A stretch of 39,412 bases of DNA from Hypsibius dujardini (taxonomy: Eukaryota; Tardigrada; Eutardigrada; Parachela; Hypsibiidae): contig LRSR01010912.1 in assembly GCA_001579985.1 (NCBI GenBank), positions 1 to 39,412 of the forward strand, written 5' to 3'. Below the pieces are notes generated by a model. It was given only the letters and a program-made list of their open reading frames with translations, searched no databases and was not told the DNA's origin. This document shows, one piece after another, positions 26,868-36,704 of this stretch. Positions within the stretch are counted from its first letter, which is position 1. The number at the start of each line of letters is the position of its first letter. The translations under genes were made by a program, and so were the position numbers.

Positions 26868-27173
26868 TCAAAAGAGCGAGTAGCGCAGCCGTTCCTCCTC
26901 CAACCCCATCAAATCCTCCCGTCGGATCGTCTCCACCCTCGAGGCCCCGCTGCTATCCTGGTTAGCAAGCCACACCCTCGGCGCCGGCAGTTCTCCATCC
27001 CATGGACGGCGCATCAAAGACGGCCATAACCGGCCTGCGGAGAAGCAGACATCGACCCAGTTACGGAGCTCCTCCGCCCGGTATGACATATCCATGGGCC
27101 GGTTAGTCCCACCCGCCAGTTCGAAGGCAAAGGCTAGGGCAAAGTAGCCGCTATCCGCGGCGTGATTGGCATC
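26868..27173 (-). CDS. Ulp1/C48-type protease-like C-terminal exon (fragment)
   Basis: 102 codons including stop, opened by an acceptor (CGTGTAG) and read in phase 0. The N-terminal sequence AADSGYFALAFAFELAGG, followed by a Met/Arg-rich helix with ELRNWVDVCFSAGRLWPS, matches the end of Ulp1-like cysteine proteases found in many invertebrate genomes, often in mobile elements. There the pattern is DCG(L/V)FA.AFA..L..G, then MR..L..C, then a short Pro-containing tail. Here the catalytic Cys position is Ser (DSG). His and Asp of the triad would lie in upstream exons that I cannot find between here and 27928, so it is probably a relic or an inactive paralogue. Confidence 0.55.
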   Translation of the reverse strand, partial: DANHAADSGYFALAFAFELAGGTNRPMDMSYRAEELRNWVDVCFSAGRLWPSLMRRPWDGELPAPRVWLANQDSSGASRVETIRREDLMGLEEERLRYSLF

Positions 27174-27927
27174 CTACACGTACGGCATAGAAGACATTAG
27201 TCGACTAAAAAAACTTTTATTCTTTACTTTCACTGATTTCTTTACTAACGGACACGATTTCATCTAAACTAAACTAAATTAGATTAGAATTAAGATCTCA
27301 ACAAAATAGTCAGATAAAACCACTAAAACCAAAACAAACTATTATAACTGACGAATCACTTCAGTTTGGGAAGCTTTATTGAATAAATTACTAATTTTAT
27401 TTGCAATCCAAATATGAAATATTACATCGTCAAACTCACCAAAAAATAGTATCCGAAAATAATTCAAGAATTTATGGAAGAATCATCTCGGGAAGGCCTC
27501 TTACAAAAGGTAAGTCACTCATAACATGGGATTAACGGCGATATGCGCAATTCGAAAATGACGCATGGTTAGTGTGAACAAAAGTTAGCAGGCTAAAAAT
27601 TGTTTTCTACAATACTGTTGCAAGCACCTAAACGTTCTAGTTTTCATTTAGTTAAGGTTGTAGCTTAGCTCAGACTCACATTCAGTTCTGTACATAGGTT
27701 AAAAGTTTAGCTTAGTTTAAAGCTCTAGTTTAATTAGAACAACGTCGCACAATTAAATAATAAGCCAGTAAAATTTGTAGATTTTAAATTTAACTGTTTT
27801 CACATCTATCATTTAGTTCATGTTTACTTTAGTCTACAATTAAAGTTTAGTTAAGTTCTAAAAATGTACATAGCAAAAAAAAAACTAAAACTGAATCACT
27901 GGCTACTGAAATTTCGGTTAGTTTTAG
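27174..27927. other. 3' flank or 3' UTR of the Polycomb gene, AT-rich
   Basis: Many TAGTTTAAG-like words. Minus-strand AATAAA candidates sit at 27375-27380 and 27216-27221. A plus-strand stretch at 27473-27510 (ATGGAAGAATCATC...AAAAG|GTAAGT) looks like a small exon but has no partner. Confidence 0.5.
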
Positions 27928-28394
27928 TTATGCCACGCGTACTTGTACGGCGTTGAAACGGTAGTGCAGAACCTCCAAGTTGGGCTGCTGGCCGCAGTAC
28001 ACCTTCCACAGCTCAAATTTTGCCGCGGGGTCCAGCTGGTACGCGTATTGTGAGGTGCTGTCATACAGCTCCACCAGTTGCGCCACCGGATTCCACGAAG
28101 AAGTCAAATAATGCCCCCGGACGCAGTGGATGAAGATGTGGATTTGCTGGAATGCAGTGCCGAAAATGTTGTATAAGAGCCCGGTCCAACTGATAGGAAC
28201 GCAGGGGAAGGCCTGACGAAAGAGCTGGACCATGGTAGTCATAATAGTGGGTGTGGCCGGTTGACGAGTCCGAATGGCGTGGAAGTCCGCTGCCAGCTCG
28301 GGATACTGGATGGGCAACGGCTCGGAGACCGCGGGTAGAGACGCCAAGGGAAGTGGACCGGAAATGTTGAGCGGAAACTGAGGGTCGAGGCATC
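27928..28394 (-). CDS. PCGF exon 14: C-terminal domain
   Basis: 155 codons including stop. After a Pro-rich lead (LPAVSEPLPIQYPELAADF) comes a compact, Trp/Tyr/His-containing stretch (PCVPISWTGLLYNIFG, IHIFIHCVRGHYL, FELWKVYCGQQ) that looks folded. I do not recognise it. Confidence 0.88.
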
Positions 28395-29170
28395 CTAAGA
28401 ATTAAAGAGAAACTACGTCTTGAAGCAAAGGAATCACTACACCAAAACATAAATTTGCGCATGTAGGCAGACTGTATGTCGGTCTGTCTGTTTGCCTGCC
28501 TACCTACCTACCTACCTACCTGCCGTCTGCCTGCCTGGTTGTCTTGTCTATATATCAATCTGCCTGTTTGTTTTTGCTTGCTTGTATCAATACTAGAAAA
28601 GCTCACACTCTACTGAGCAAAACTAATGTAAACGTCCAGTTCCTTTTCGTCTAGACCGACCGGCTGTCTTACCCGCGAGTTGGCTCTGCATCACCGTTTG
28701 CGCGAGGATTCGGTCAACCGGCGACTCGAATGGTGAAGTTGAAATTAATGTCGGTGACGTGTCTGCATATTGTCCTGCCGTCAAGTGGGTCTAAATCAGA
28801 ATATAGTAATGAAATTTATACTTAAATGTGAGCACCATAATGGGATCCGTATAAATCTAATTATAATGTGCTTACCTGGTGAAACCCTTTTCGAGAGCGT
28901 TTGCGTCCTCCTCGAGGCTTACGGTCAGCCTTCGTTTCTGGGGTTGAAGGCAGGAGTACGCTTGATGCACAGGTCGGATCGCCAGGAGTCGAAGTCGAAA
29001 TAACATTGTGTGTATTCGTCTTTGCTCCATCCACGCGTCCGCTGTCGTAGAAGTCACGGCAGCACTTCGATCCAGCGAGACTTTTCCCGTAACCTGAAAG
29101 TGAAATCGGGATCAGCTGCCGAATACCAGCCTGCCTAACTAACTGTTTTTGTCTGACTGATTCCTTGTGT

Positions 29171-29212
<42 letters not shown>

Positions 29213-32200
29213 ACTTGCCCAAATGTCCTGCCTCTCAGTCCGCCTGTCCATCTGCCTGTTTGTTTACTTATCCGCCTGAAAGTCTGTCTGAATGTCTGAC
29301 TTAAACAAAAACATACGGGGAAAATCATCCGCTCTGTTGTTTTGACCAGGCGCGTCGTTAGCCGAACAAGCCATACTAGTTTGTGCCAACCCTTGGAGAG
29401 AGAGCGGGTCATCTCGCGGCAACGGAATCACTAAAAAACGAGTTATAAGAAAAAAGATCCTTCAAGTGCCAGTATGGTATGGATGCAACTACTACATAAA
29501 TCGTCAGGAACGGCAATATTGGGTTTAGTTTCCGTTTGAGCCAGCGTCTTCAACCGAAAAATCTCAAGATGAGGAACAAGCTTCGCGACATCGGCGAGTA
29601 TATGGGCTTGAAGTTGATGGAGGAAACTGACTGAAAATGAAATGAGACAACGAGTACGCTAAAGACAGAAAATCCTTCAAAGGCCACGAAAACTATTTGG
29701 TAGATTGAGAAGTCGTATTTGTCTGTGTCTGTTTGAGTGTCTGTATATATGTTTTATAGCATACCTGTCTTTCTGTCTGATTGCGTCAAATGGTCTGACT
29801 GTCTGTATGTCTATCAGCCTATGTACTTGTCTTCTGTTCGTCTCTCTGTGCGTGTCCATCTGTCTTCCTGCCTTCCTGTTTGCCTGTCGGTCTGCATACG
29901 TGCTTGCTTCTCTGGCCGTCTGTCCGTTTGACCGTCTATCTAGTGTGTCTGCATGGCTTTCTGCTGCACATCTGTTTCCATAGCTGCTTACGTGGCAATC
30001 TCCCGAAAATATCACTGTCGTGTTGGTCCTTGTCAGTAATCGATGACGCCTGCTTCTAGAAATGACGCATAGCCATAACTAAGTCATGGAATACAAAACT
30101 ATTTAATTATTTCAAATTGGATAAACTCTGACACAACTTCAAGACAACACTTGAGACTTCCATAATCAAGCCAAACCAGAATTTTATTTGAAGAAAACAA
30201 AAGAGAGTACATACAAATCGGTCTTCTCCGGTTTTCGTCCGAACAAAAGTTGTAATTATTTACTGCTTTTCAGAAGAAGTACAAAAACGTATACTTTTTT
30301 TACATCGACAACAACTCTCCAACAACTGATTTGGTTTTTAAATAAGAACTGATAAAAAATTATCAATATAATAAATATAGCTCCTTATTGGGAACTGATC
30401 GATGACATAGAAATTTATATAAGCCCGCACTCGTTTAATTCGATCAGAATTGGGCTTATGACAGCCATCCATACCTTCAACAGTCTCGATTCCGAAATCC
30501 CTGTTTCGTACTGTGTTATAGCAGTAGCAGCCGGGGCTTCCGTAAATTCCACCGCAGTGGTTGGTTGAGAGTCAACGACGAATGTACCGAACATGTCGTT
30601 CGAAAACTCGAGCTTCGAGTCGGATCTCACGTCCGATTCCGGCGACAAGGTTTCGAGCTGTGAGGGAGGGTGTCCGAACTGATAATGTCCGTCTTGAATG
30701 AAGTGGGCGTAGGATGAAACGGCCGAATAAGGGTCTCGTTGAATGGAATAATCCGTTTCTGGTAATGTCATGCCGAACATTGGCAAGGGGGACGCCGAGC
30801 TCATTTGATTCACCTGATCCATAACCAATTCAATTAAGTCCCATTATCGCATTCTAAACTGTTGACTAAAAAGGCACACGAATTAATTGTGAGCGTTCAA
30901 AAACGGTCAGTAAAAATTTGTGAACAGATTTTCCGTTCAGTTTTTTTAAATTTCAATGCTACGCGGATTTGAAAATTTTGAGCTTTTTCCGAACTGTTTT
31001 ATGCAGGTGTAAAAAAGAACAATCTTAACCCACACTAAACGAAACTTAAACCGATGTTAAAACTTAATAAAATAAACTTAAATAACTGCTAAAAAATAAA
31101 CTGGTTAAAGCTTAATAGGCTAAAATTGAATAATTGATAAAAAAATCAAAGAAGACAAATTTACCGAAAAAAACTGAAACATAAAATTAAAATTAAAATG
31201 AATATGTTTATCGGCCGAGCTCATAATGGAAAATTTTGCGCTGATTTCAGTTTTCAAATATCAACATTGAAATTAAATTAAATTTCAGTTGAACCATTTC
31301 GTCTTTCTCGATTTTTTCTTTTGGGGATTGAAAACACGTAAAAAGCTTTTAATTTTGTTTAGGGAAAAATTACAATTGCAATCACAATTTTACAATGGCA
31401 CAATTCCATGACTAAAAAATTTACAATCAAATTCGAAGAAACGCCAAGGGGTCTTTATGCCCTTTAATGGCATCCCTACCTGATCCGACCCAATGCAGGC
31501 ATTTTTCGATTCTCTTGCTGTCGAGGCAGAACTGACCACGCCCTCTTCAATCGTCGCGAATATTCTAGGTGAATCAGGGGCGTGGATTATGTCGTCGGTA
31601 GACGGCGGCATCGATGGTGCTGTGATCTCGTCTATTGGAGGGTCTAAGGCGATGGCATCTCTTTCCGGAAGCACCTCGACCGATCGAACAATACTTGAGG
31701 CAGGGATCCTATTCAGGCGAGGTCGTAACGGCGCATTTGGGAGGAAGAGTTTGGCGAGCGCGAGGTCACGACCGCAGGTGTCAGGGAATGCCGATTGGTC
31801 AAACAACGCGTAGTCCAGGATTAGTGGATTAGTTGTCTGACCCGGAAGAAGAAAATTAAATTTCTATACAAAAAGCCTGATCGACAAATGTCTAATTATT
31901 TAGCTAATAGAACAACTAATGTCATAAAACAACGCATACACTAATTTTCAAGCTGTTGAAAACAAAAAAAAAAGATAGTTTAAAAAAAACTAAAAAAACA
32001 TAAGAATATTTGATTGACCTAAAAATCAAATGTTGATTAACTTGCCCAGATGCTGCTCAACACATTCACACTAACTCTAAAAGCCCTAAGTACACATAAA
32101 ACATCCAAAAAAGACTGCCAATAATTAGCAAAAAGTTTAAAAGTGCTCTGGAAATCTAGCTACAATTGTTTTGAATTTGGGCAATGGGGGCTTCACAAAA

Positions 32201-35200
32201 ATTATGCGCTAACGTACAATGCGAAAGCTCAAACAAAACCCAAACTAAGGTCACCTATATAACAATTAGGAATGAAATATATAATAACAATAATAGTGGT
32301 GCTTTCGAAATTCAATAAAGTGATTAGCTTGGGGAAATTGCCGCAGAATTGTTCCTTACCTTGGCAATTCGATACTGGATCAAATCAAAAATGCTCAAGT
32401 GATCGTGTAAGACGGAATTGAAACGCGACAGCAGAACCTGCAAAAAAACGGAAACACCAATTGAAATTTCGCAATGCGTACAAGGTACCTTAGTATTTTA
32501 TAGATGTATATATATAAATATGACATATAGGTATAGATAAAATTATTATTTTCTGCGATTATATTGTTTTCATGAATTACCGTTTCGGGATGCATCAAAC
32601 CAAACTTTACGGAGATGGCATTTCTGATGCCCGCAACGGTGGTGCTGGATTTCACGCCGAAGCAAATGAAGCCGGCATTCTTCTCCACCCTCTTCTGGAT
32701 AAACAAAGCATAGGAAACAGCATAGGGAAACATGGCCATAAAACATACCCTTGCACGTAGTGACTTGGGCGATTACCTGCAAAGTCTCCCAACGTGGGGA
32801 GGAAACGTGCCCAGCATTTTTTTTCCTGAAGGTCAAGGGGAACGGACGAGTTAAGCGTGCTTGGTACCCGTTCACAGTACAGACTGAATTAATTTCCATA
32901 GGAGAAACCATAATTTCAATTTCATTCAAAAGCGAAAGTGTTGTTATTAGTACTTCTAAAAACTTGTAATATTTAATTTATTCAATTTTATTCAATGTCA
33001 TGCAAGTTACTAAATTAAAAAAATTCCTAATACTTAATTCAATTAATTAATTAATTAATCAGTTTAATTTCTACATATTAAATCCCTAATAAAAAATGCT
33101 CAATATTAACCATACATGTTGGAATTAAAAAAGGAAAGAAGGTAAAAAATGTATTTAAAATTAAAATGCAGATTATGCCGTATTTCAAATAAAAGTAAAA
33201 TGTATCTAAAATTAAAAATATTTGGTATATAAATTATACATGTTTCGATCATATAAAACTCCATCGATAATTACTAGACACTGTAGTCTCAGCGCTGCAG
33301 CATGAGACTGTGCGTGAAATATTACCTCAAAACGCCACGAAATCGAAGTTGGACTGAGAGGACATCCGGCACGGTAGGGATCACCCACGGAAAATGCCGA
33401 CTGACCATGCCCAGCTCCTCGGGCGTGAGATCCCTTCCAAGGTAGGCAATGCTTTCCTTTTCTGTGAGAGAAGAAATAATACAATAAGAACTTATTAGTA
33501 AAATAACAACTGTTTCTCGGCTTTCGATTCCTTCCAATACAGTACAATTTAATTTTCAAGTATTTTTGCCCAAGTTATCTTTGTAACCAGCGGCTTGTTT
33601 AGGTTCCTTACCAGTCGGGGCCAGGACCCCTCACAGTAGGGCCAGGCGGTGGGCGGCGAAACAGCAAAACGAATTTTGTTTTAAACTGAACCCAAAATTC
33701 GACCTTTTGTTCTGGATCATTTGAAACTCGTGAAGATGTGGGTTCCGACTTTCGACTTGCTAACTTAGATTTTCAAAATTCGGCCCGTATTGGTGGCTCC
33801 ACTGGTCACTTTTTGCTTATAATTTTTTGCGGTGTTCCTCTTGGCAAAAAAATTGTCAAACTAGTGCTTATAATTAGCAGAAGTTTTTAGTAAATTTGAA
33901 AAACGACTTTGCGTTCGCGGAAAATACTGGTTGGGATAAAAAAATTGAAACTTGCTGATGAATGAATCAATCGGTTCCAGGCCCATAGCACAGAGTGGCG
34001 CTGAAAGTATTTTTCTTCCTTACTTTACTCTGAAACCACAGATGTGATTTCCAGCCCAAAACCCCAATGTAAAATCTTGATATATAGGCAGGCATTTGTA
34101 AAAAACCCCACGCCGATCGGGAGGGAAAATCTCCATTATTTCCCAAGTAAGATTACATAAACAGGACTCCGTTGTAACCAACAGTTTTGCTTTCTTTCTG
34201 TGTTGGTAAATTAGATAATCAACTGCTAGTAGTCTAGAGGTCCCTAAAATGGCCCATGTCCCTATTGAATTTGGTGAGGCTCTCATCACACGGGGAAATC
34301 GTAGAGCACGACGCGGGATATTGAAAGGGCGTTTACCTGTCGGCGGATTGCTGCAGTAAAATTCCCTTCGGCGTGCCATCTCCTCTGAAATAAGAGTACA
34401 TTCACGTGAAACAAAAAAAATCCCCCAAGGTGTTTTTGAAGGAACGAACTGATACCGATTCGCCACATTTCAGTGAGTGGTGAGTACCTTCATACGCGTC
34501 GGGAAAGAGCTTGTAAATGATTGCTTGCAGGTCAGTATGACTTCTGTAAGGTAAGACAAGCAGTATTTGAGGGAATTCAGCAGTACCCAAATTGTCGCCA
34601 TTGTTTCCACCGAAAAAGATGAACTTATTCATAAAGAAAATGGAACATTTCAACCCAACGACACTCTTGCTTTTCTGAAAAAAAAGTATACCTGCTTTGA
34701 TGACAGAAAAAAAACCCACCCCATGTATGTATATTAATTAATTACACATGTGGCAAAAATCTTAGGCTAGCCCAGTTAAACCAGGCACCAAACTGTCGGA
34801 GAACGCGATAGAAGCCGAAGTGACAATAGCTAGTTGGTCGACAAATACCATCAGATTGTCTGCGTCTTCGCAACGCATGGCGGTGCAAACTGCCTGTCGT
34901 CCATCATGGTCAATTAGTGATCCTTGCAAAAATCCCCTTGCTTCTCCGGAAACTTCCATTCATACAAAAATAACGTGCTCAACCAATTCAAATTTGGCAT
35001 TGGAATTGAGAGGCATGAAAAAGAAACTGAGGTGCCCTCTTCACAACACCAATTCTTCTATTTTTATCGACATAAACATTTGAACACGTTTGTGAACGGT
35101 AATACAGAGAAGAGAGGAGGATTAAAAATAATAATTTTTTTGGCCAAAGAAGCACAAAATCCTACGACTAGCTTTTAAATTGATGTCCCGGAGATAGCAT

Positions 35201-35544
35201 CTTGTCTTACCGCAACGCTTCCCACGGCATCGTTTTGCGAATCTCTCGTCGGCATTCGCTATTAGGGCAGCGGCAGTTGCTATCGTCTTTCTTCCATTCC
35301 CAGCAATGCTGCACAATGCAGCTCCGGCAGTCTGCGAGAGAGAAGAGGGAGAAATGGCATAAATAAACATGTTTAAATTAAAGCGAAGAAAGTCGTAATC
35401 GGGCTAGTAAAACAAAACAAAAAATTGTTTACAGGCGTGCTCGCAATCCGGCAAAGCAACTGCGTCGATAAGGAGGCCGTCACAAATCCCGCATTTAAAG
35501 CGCCGCATCAATGCCGACCGCGGTAAATGCCGGATCACGTCCAT
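27928..35544 (-). CDS. Polycomb group RING finger protein, BMI1/Psc/PCGF family (831 aa, 14 exons)
   Basis: Exons in order: 35433-35544, 35211-35331, 34488-34543, 34337-34384, 33326-33461, 32581-32749, 32360-32437, 31480-31836, 30475-30813, 29496-29658, 29317-29430, 28876-29093, 28673-28790, 27928-28394. All joins keep phase (2496 nt). The RING starts at C18 (CGICDGLLID...CEHAYCRSC). After it come LQAIIYKLFPDAYEEEMARR and REFYC, the region that in BMI1 reads as a helix plus basic EFY/DFY motif. A RAWUL ubiquitin-like domain follows at about 178-250 (ICFGVKSSTTVAGIRNAI...LSIFDLIQYRIAKTTNPLIL). PCGF proteins pair with RING1 to form PRC1, which ubiquitinates histone H2A and compacts chromatin in the nucleus. 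The long C-terminal half is Ser/Pro-rich with a basic patch, as in insect Psc and Su(z)2. Which PCGF paralogue it is was not resolved. Confidence 0.93.
28466..28545. repeat. GTCT/ACCT/GCCT microsatellite in PCGF intron 13
   Basis: Compound simple repeat (ACCTACCTACCT, CTGCCTGCC) between exons 13 and 14. Confidence 0.9.
28673..28790 (-). CDS. PCGF exon 13
   Basis: 118 nt reading THLTAGQYADTSPTLISTSP then VDRILAQTVMQSQLA. Acceptor TGATTTAG, donor G|GTAAGA. Confidence 0.85.
28876..29093 (-). CDS. PCGF exon 12: basic patch
   Basis: 218 nt ending phase 0. Ser/Thr-rich, then KADRKPRGGRKRSRKGFHQ, a likely nuclear localisation or nucleic-acid-binding patch. Acceptor CACTTTCAG, donor CAG|GTAAGC. Confidence 0.87.
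29160..29215. repeat. (GCCT)n microsatellite in PCGF intron 11
   Basis: About ten GCCT units, with decayed GTCTG copies up to 29300. Confidence 0.95.
29317..29430 (-). CDS. PCGF exon 11
   Basis: 114 nt; acceptor CGTTTTTTAG, donor C|GTATGT. Reads IPLPRDDPLSLQGLAQ and CSANDAPGQNNRADDFP. Low complexity. Confidence 0.8.
29496..29658 (-). CDS. PCGF exon 10
   Basis: 163 nt; acceptor TTCTGTCTTTAG, donor T|GTAGTA. Reads FLHQLQAHILADVAKLVPHL then KTLAQTETKPNIAVPDD, a likely helix. Assigned by phase fit to both neighbours. Confidence 0.75.
29705..29950. repeat. Degenerate GTCTG/GTCT tract in PCGF intron 9
   Basis: Long run of decayed TGTCTGT units. Open frames on both strands here are artefacts of the repeat. 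Confidence 0.85.
30475..30813 (-). CDS. PCGF exon 9: low-complexity linker
   Basis: 113 codons, phase 0. Met/Pro/Ser/Tyr-rich (SSASPLPMFGMTLPETDY, HPPSQLETLSPESDVRSD). Donor AAG|GTATGG. Confidence 0.85.
31480..31836 (-). CDS. PCGF exon 8: RAWUL end and linker
   Basis: 119 codons, phase 0. TTNPLILDYALFD completes the domain, then Pro/Ser/Asp-rich linker. Acceptor CCGGGTCAG, donor CAG|GTAGGG. Confidence 0.88.
32360..32437 (-). CDS. PCGF exon 7: second part of RAWUL-like domain
   Basis: 26 codons, phase 0 both ends: VLLSRFNSVLHDHLSIFDLI then QYRIAK, matching the end of RAWUL (..L.DIAYIY.W.). Acceptor TTTTTTTGCAG, donor AAG|GTAAGG. Confidence 0.9.
32581..32749 (-). CDS. PCGF exon 6: first part of RAWUL-like domain
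   Basis: 169 nt. Reads MAMFPYAVSYALFIQKRVEK, then GFICFGVKSSTTVAGIRNAI and SVKFGLMHPET, the beta-hairpin and helix of the RAWUL fold. The left splice (CAAG|G) is fixed by phase with exon 5. Confidence 0.85.
33326..33461 (-). CDS. PCGF exon 5
   Basis: 136 nt reading KESIAYLGRDLTPEELGM through QLRFRGVL. The linker between RING and RAWUL; it corresponds to the acidic (DDEIISL-like) stretch of relatives. Acceptor TCTCTCACAG. Confidence 0.85.
33592..33790. mobile_element. Family-A inverted-repeat element, copy 3 (half element)
   Basis: Begins TTGTTTAGGTTCCTTACCAG, then CCAGGACCCCTCACAGTAGG and ACCCAAAATTCGACCTTTTG, matching the left arm of the element at 9334. The other arm is missing. Lies in PCGF intron 4 (33462-34336). 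Confidence 0.8.
33955..34146. mobile_element. Decayed solo terminal repeat of the pogo-type transposon
   Basis: Aligns with the right repeat at 21195-21384: ACCCCAATGTAAAATC, then GGCATTTGTA, GATCGGGAGGGAAAATCTCC, ATTATTTCCC. More diverged than the 18.4-kb copy and without internal sequence. Lies in PCGF intron 4. Confidence 0.8.
34337..34384 (-). CDS. PCGF exon 4
   Basis: 48-nt micro-exon reading EMARRREFYCSNPPT, the counterpart of the EMKRRRDFYA motif. Acceptor CTTATTTCAG. Confidence 0.92.
34488..34543 (-). CDS. PCGF exon 3
   Basis: 56 nt reading SHTDLQAIIYKLFPDAYE, aligned to the LQDIVYKLVPGLF segment of BMI1-type proteins. Flanked by CTTACAG and G|GTACTC. Confidence 0.92.
35211..35331 (-). 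CDS. PCGF exon 2: second RING half
   Basis: Reads CRSCIVQHCWEWKKDD, then CRCPNSECRREIRKTMPW. The last Cys pair is C-x4-C (CPNSEC) instead of the usual C-x2-C, and the loop before it is longer than in BMI1. Confidence 0.92.
35433..35544 (-). CDS. PCGF exon 1: start and first RING half
   Basis: ATG at 35544 (context CACAATGG) gives MDVIRHLPRSALMRRFKCG. The frame is open further upstream, but this is the first Met and lies 17 residues before the RING, as in relatives. Donor T|GTAAAC. Confidence 0.88.
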
Positions 35545-36373
35545 TGTGCTTCGGGAGTTTAGGTGAGGCAAGGGGGAGGGGGGAACGAAAGAAACTGGGT
35601 GGAAATTGAGACAAACAATCCGGATTGAAATTTAATTTTGTTGGAAATGCATCTGACGCGAGGAAGGGGAGTGAATGAGTCAAAAAGACAGCGCAGAGAG
35701 AGTACTCTTTGTTTCTGTTATGTCAGTGAAGGCGCAGTGAAGCCTTCGTTGTCGTCCTCGCTCGCGTGAGTGTGAGTGCGTCAGCTTGACAAGGGCAGAT
35801 AGGAAGTCAGCTGTTACGCTGCGCATGAGTCGCTCGCTAGTGGACGAAAAACGTGCCTTTTGCCTCGTGAAGAGGGCGCCATAGGTGCAAGGATCCGCTG
35901 ACAGGAAATGAGAAATATAGTCTGTTGTCTGAATACGATTGGACGAGTGGATGTCGTTGTCGTCCCAATTGGGGTGCACTAAGGATTTTTGGTCATCTCT
36001 TTTCTTACAAACAAAATTCGATTAGGTTTTGGCGAAATTCTCTGATTAAGTTTTGCTTTTTTAGTTAATCCTACTCAAATTTCAACTAATTAAAACTTTT
36101 AATTTAGCTTTTTACACAATTAAAAACACTAAGGCCAAGAAATTCGTCATTGAAAGTTTTAGTTTAGATTTGATTTCGCGTGTTTTTTTACTTGTGGTGA
36201 AGTTTTGCCACCGCTAGCATTTTAAGCATATTCGATTTCACTGCAACCTCCACTGAAAATCGAGTCATTTTATCTGAGAAAAATATCGAGCTTTCTTTGA
36301 GACACTTAACTTTACCTGAAACCACAGTTTAAAGTTAAATTTGCCAATTCATTTGACTGGACATATTAGAGAC
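35545..36373. promoter_or_regulatory. Likely 5' flank and promoter of the PCGF gene
   Basis: Upstream of the PCGF ATG. 35680-35900 is less AT-rich with many CpG (CGCGAGTGTGAGTGCGTCAG region) and includes a minus-strand open frame at 35680-35979 without recognisable features. No TATA or initiator can be assigned with confidence. Confidence 0.35.
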
Positions 36374-36704
36374 GTTTAAGCAAACCGGCGTAAGCGTAAC
36401 GTAAACTTAGGCGTAAGGCCCGCTAGTTTACCCTTACGACTGGATGTTTAAGCACTCGGCGTAAGAATCGGGCGTAAGGCGCAAGAGCAGAAAAATTCAG
36501 GAAAACCATTCAATTTGGCCAGGGCGAATTCTACTGAAATGCTCTTACTTCGTTCTTACGGTGAAACTTAAGGCCCATTACCCCCATACGTCAGGCAGTA
36601 GCGTAAGAAATGAACCGTAAGAGAGGCCACACCCCGTGCCTCATTCCTATTGGTCCGTGCCCTTAAGTTCACTCTTTTGTTACGCTTATGCCGACTGCTT
36701 AAAC
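36374..36704. mobile_element. Family-E inverted-repeat element with CGTAAG subterminal motifs (about 330 bp)
   Basis: Ends GTTTAAGCA(A/G)..CGGC(G/A)TAAGCGTAAC in inverse orientation. An extra internal copy of the end (GTTTAAGCACTCGGCGTAAG) lies at about 36446-36465. At least ten CGTAAG or CTTACG words lie inside. No open frame. Confidence 0.8.

Noticed and set aside
28861-29412. 183-codon minus-strand open frame spanning the GCCT repeat
   Set aside because: It runs through a microsatellite and crosses the splice sites of PCGF exons 11 and 12; the spliced frames fit the family, this one does not.
29677-30015. Open frames on both strands over the GTCTG tract
   Set aside because: Artefacts of simple repeats lacking stops.
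32570-32929. Minus-strand open frame upstream of PCGF exon 6
   Set aside because: Using it would need a 31-bp intron or break phase with exon 5; the model with exon 6 starting at 32749 is consistent throughout.
35680-35979. 99-codon open frame upstream of the PCGF start
   Set aside because: No recognisable motif; more likely 5' flank or leader. Kept only as a note.
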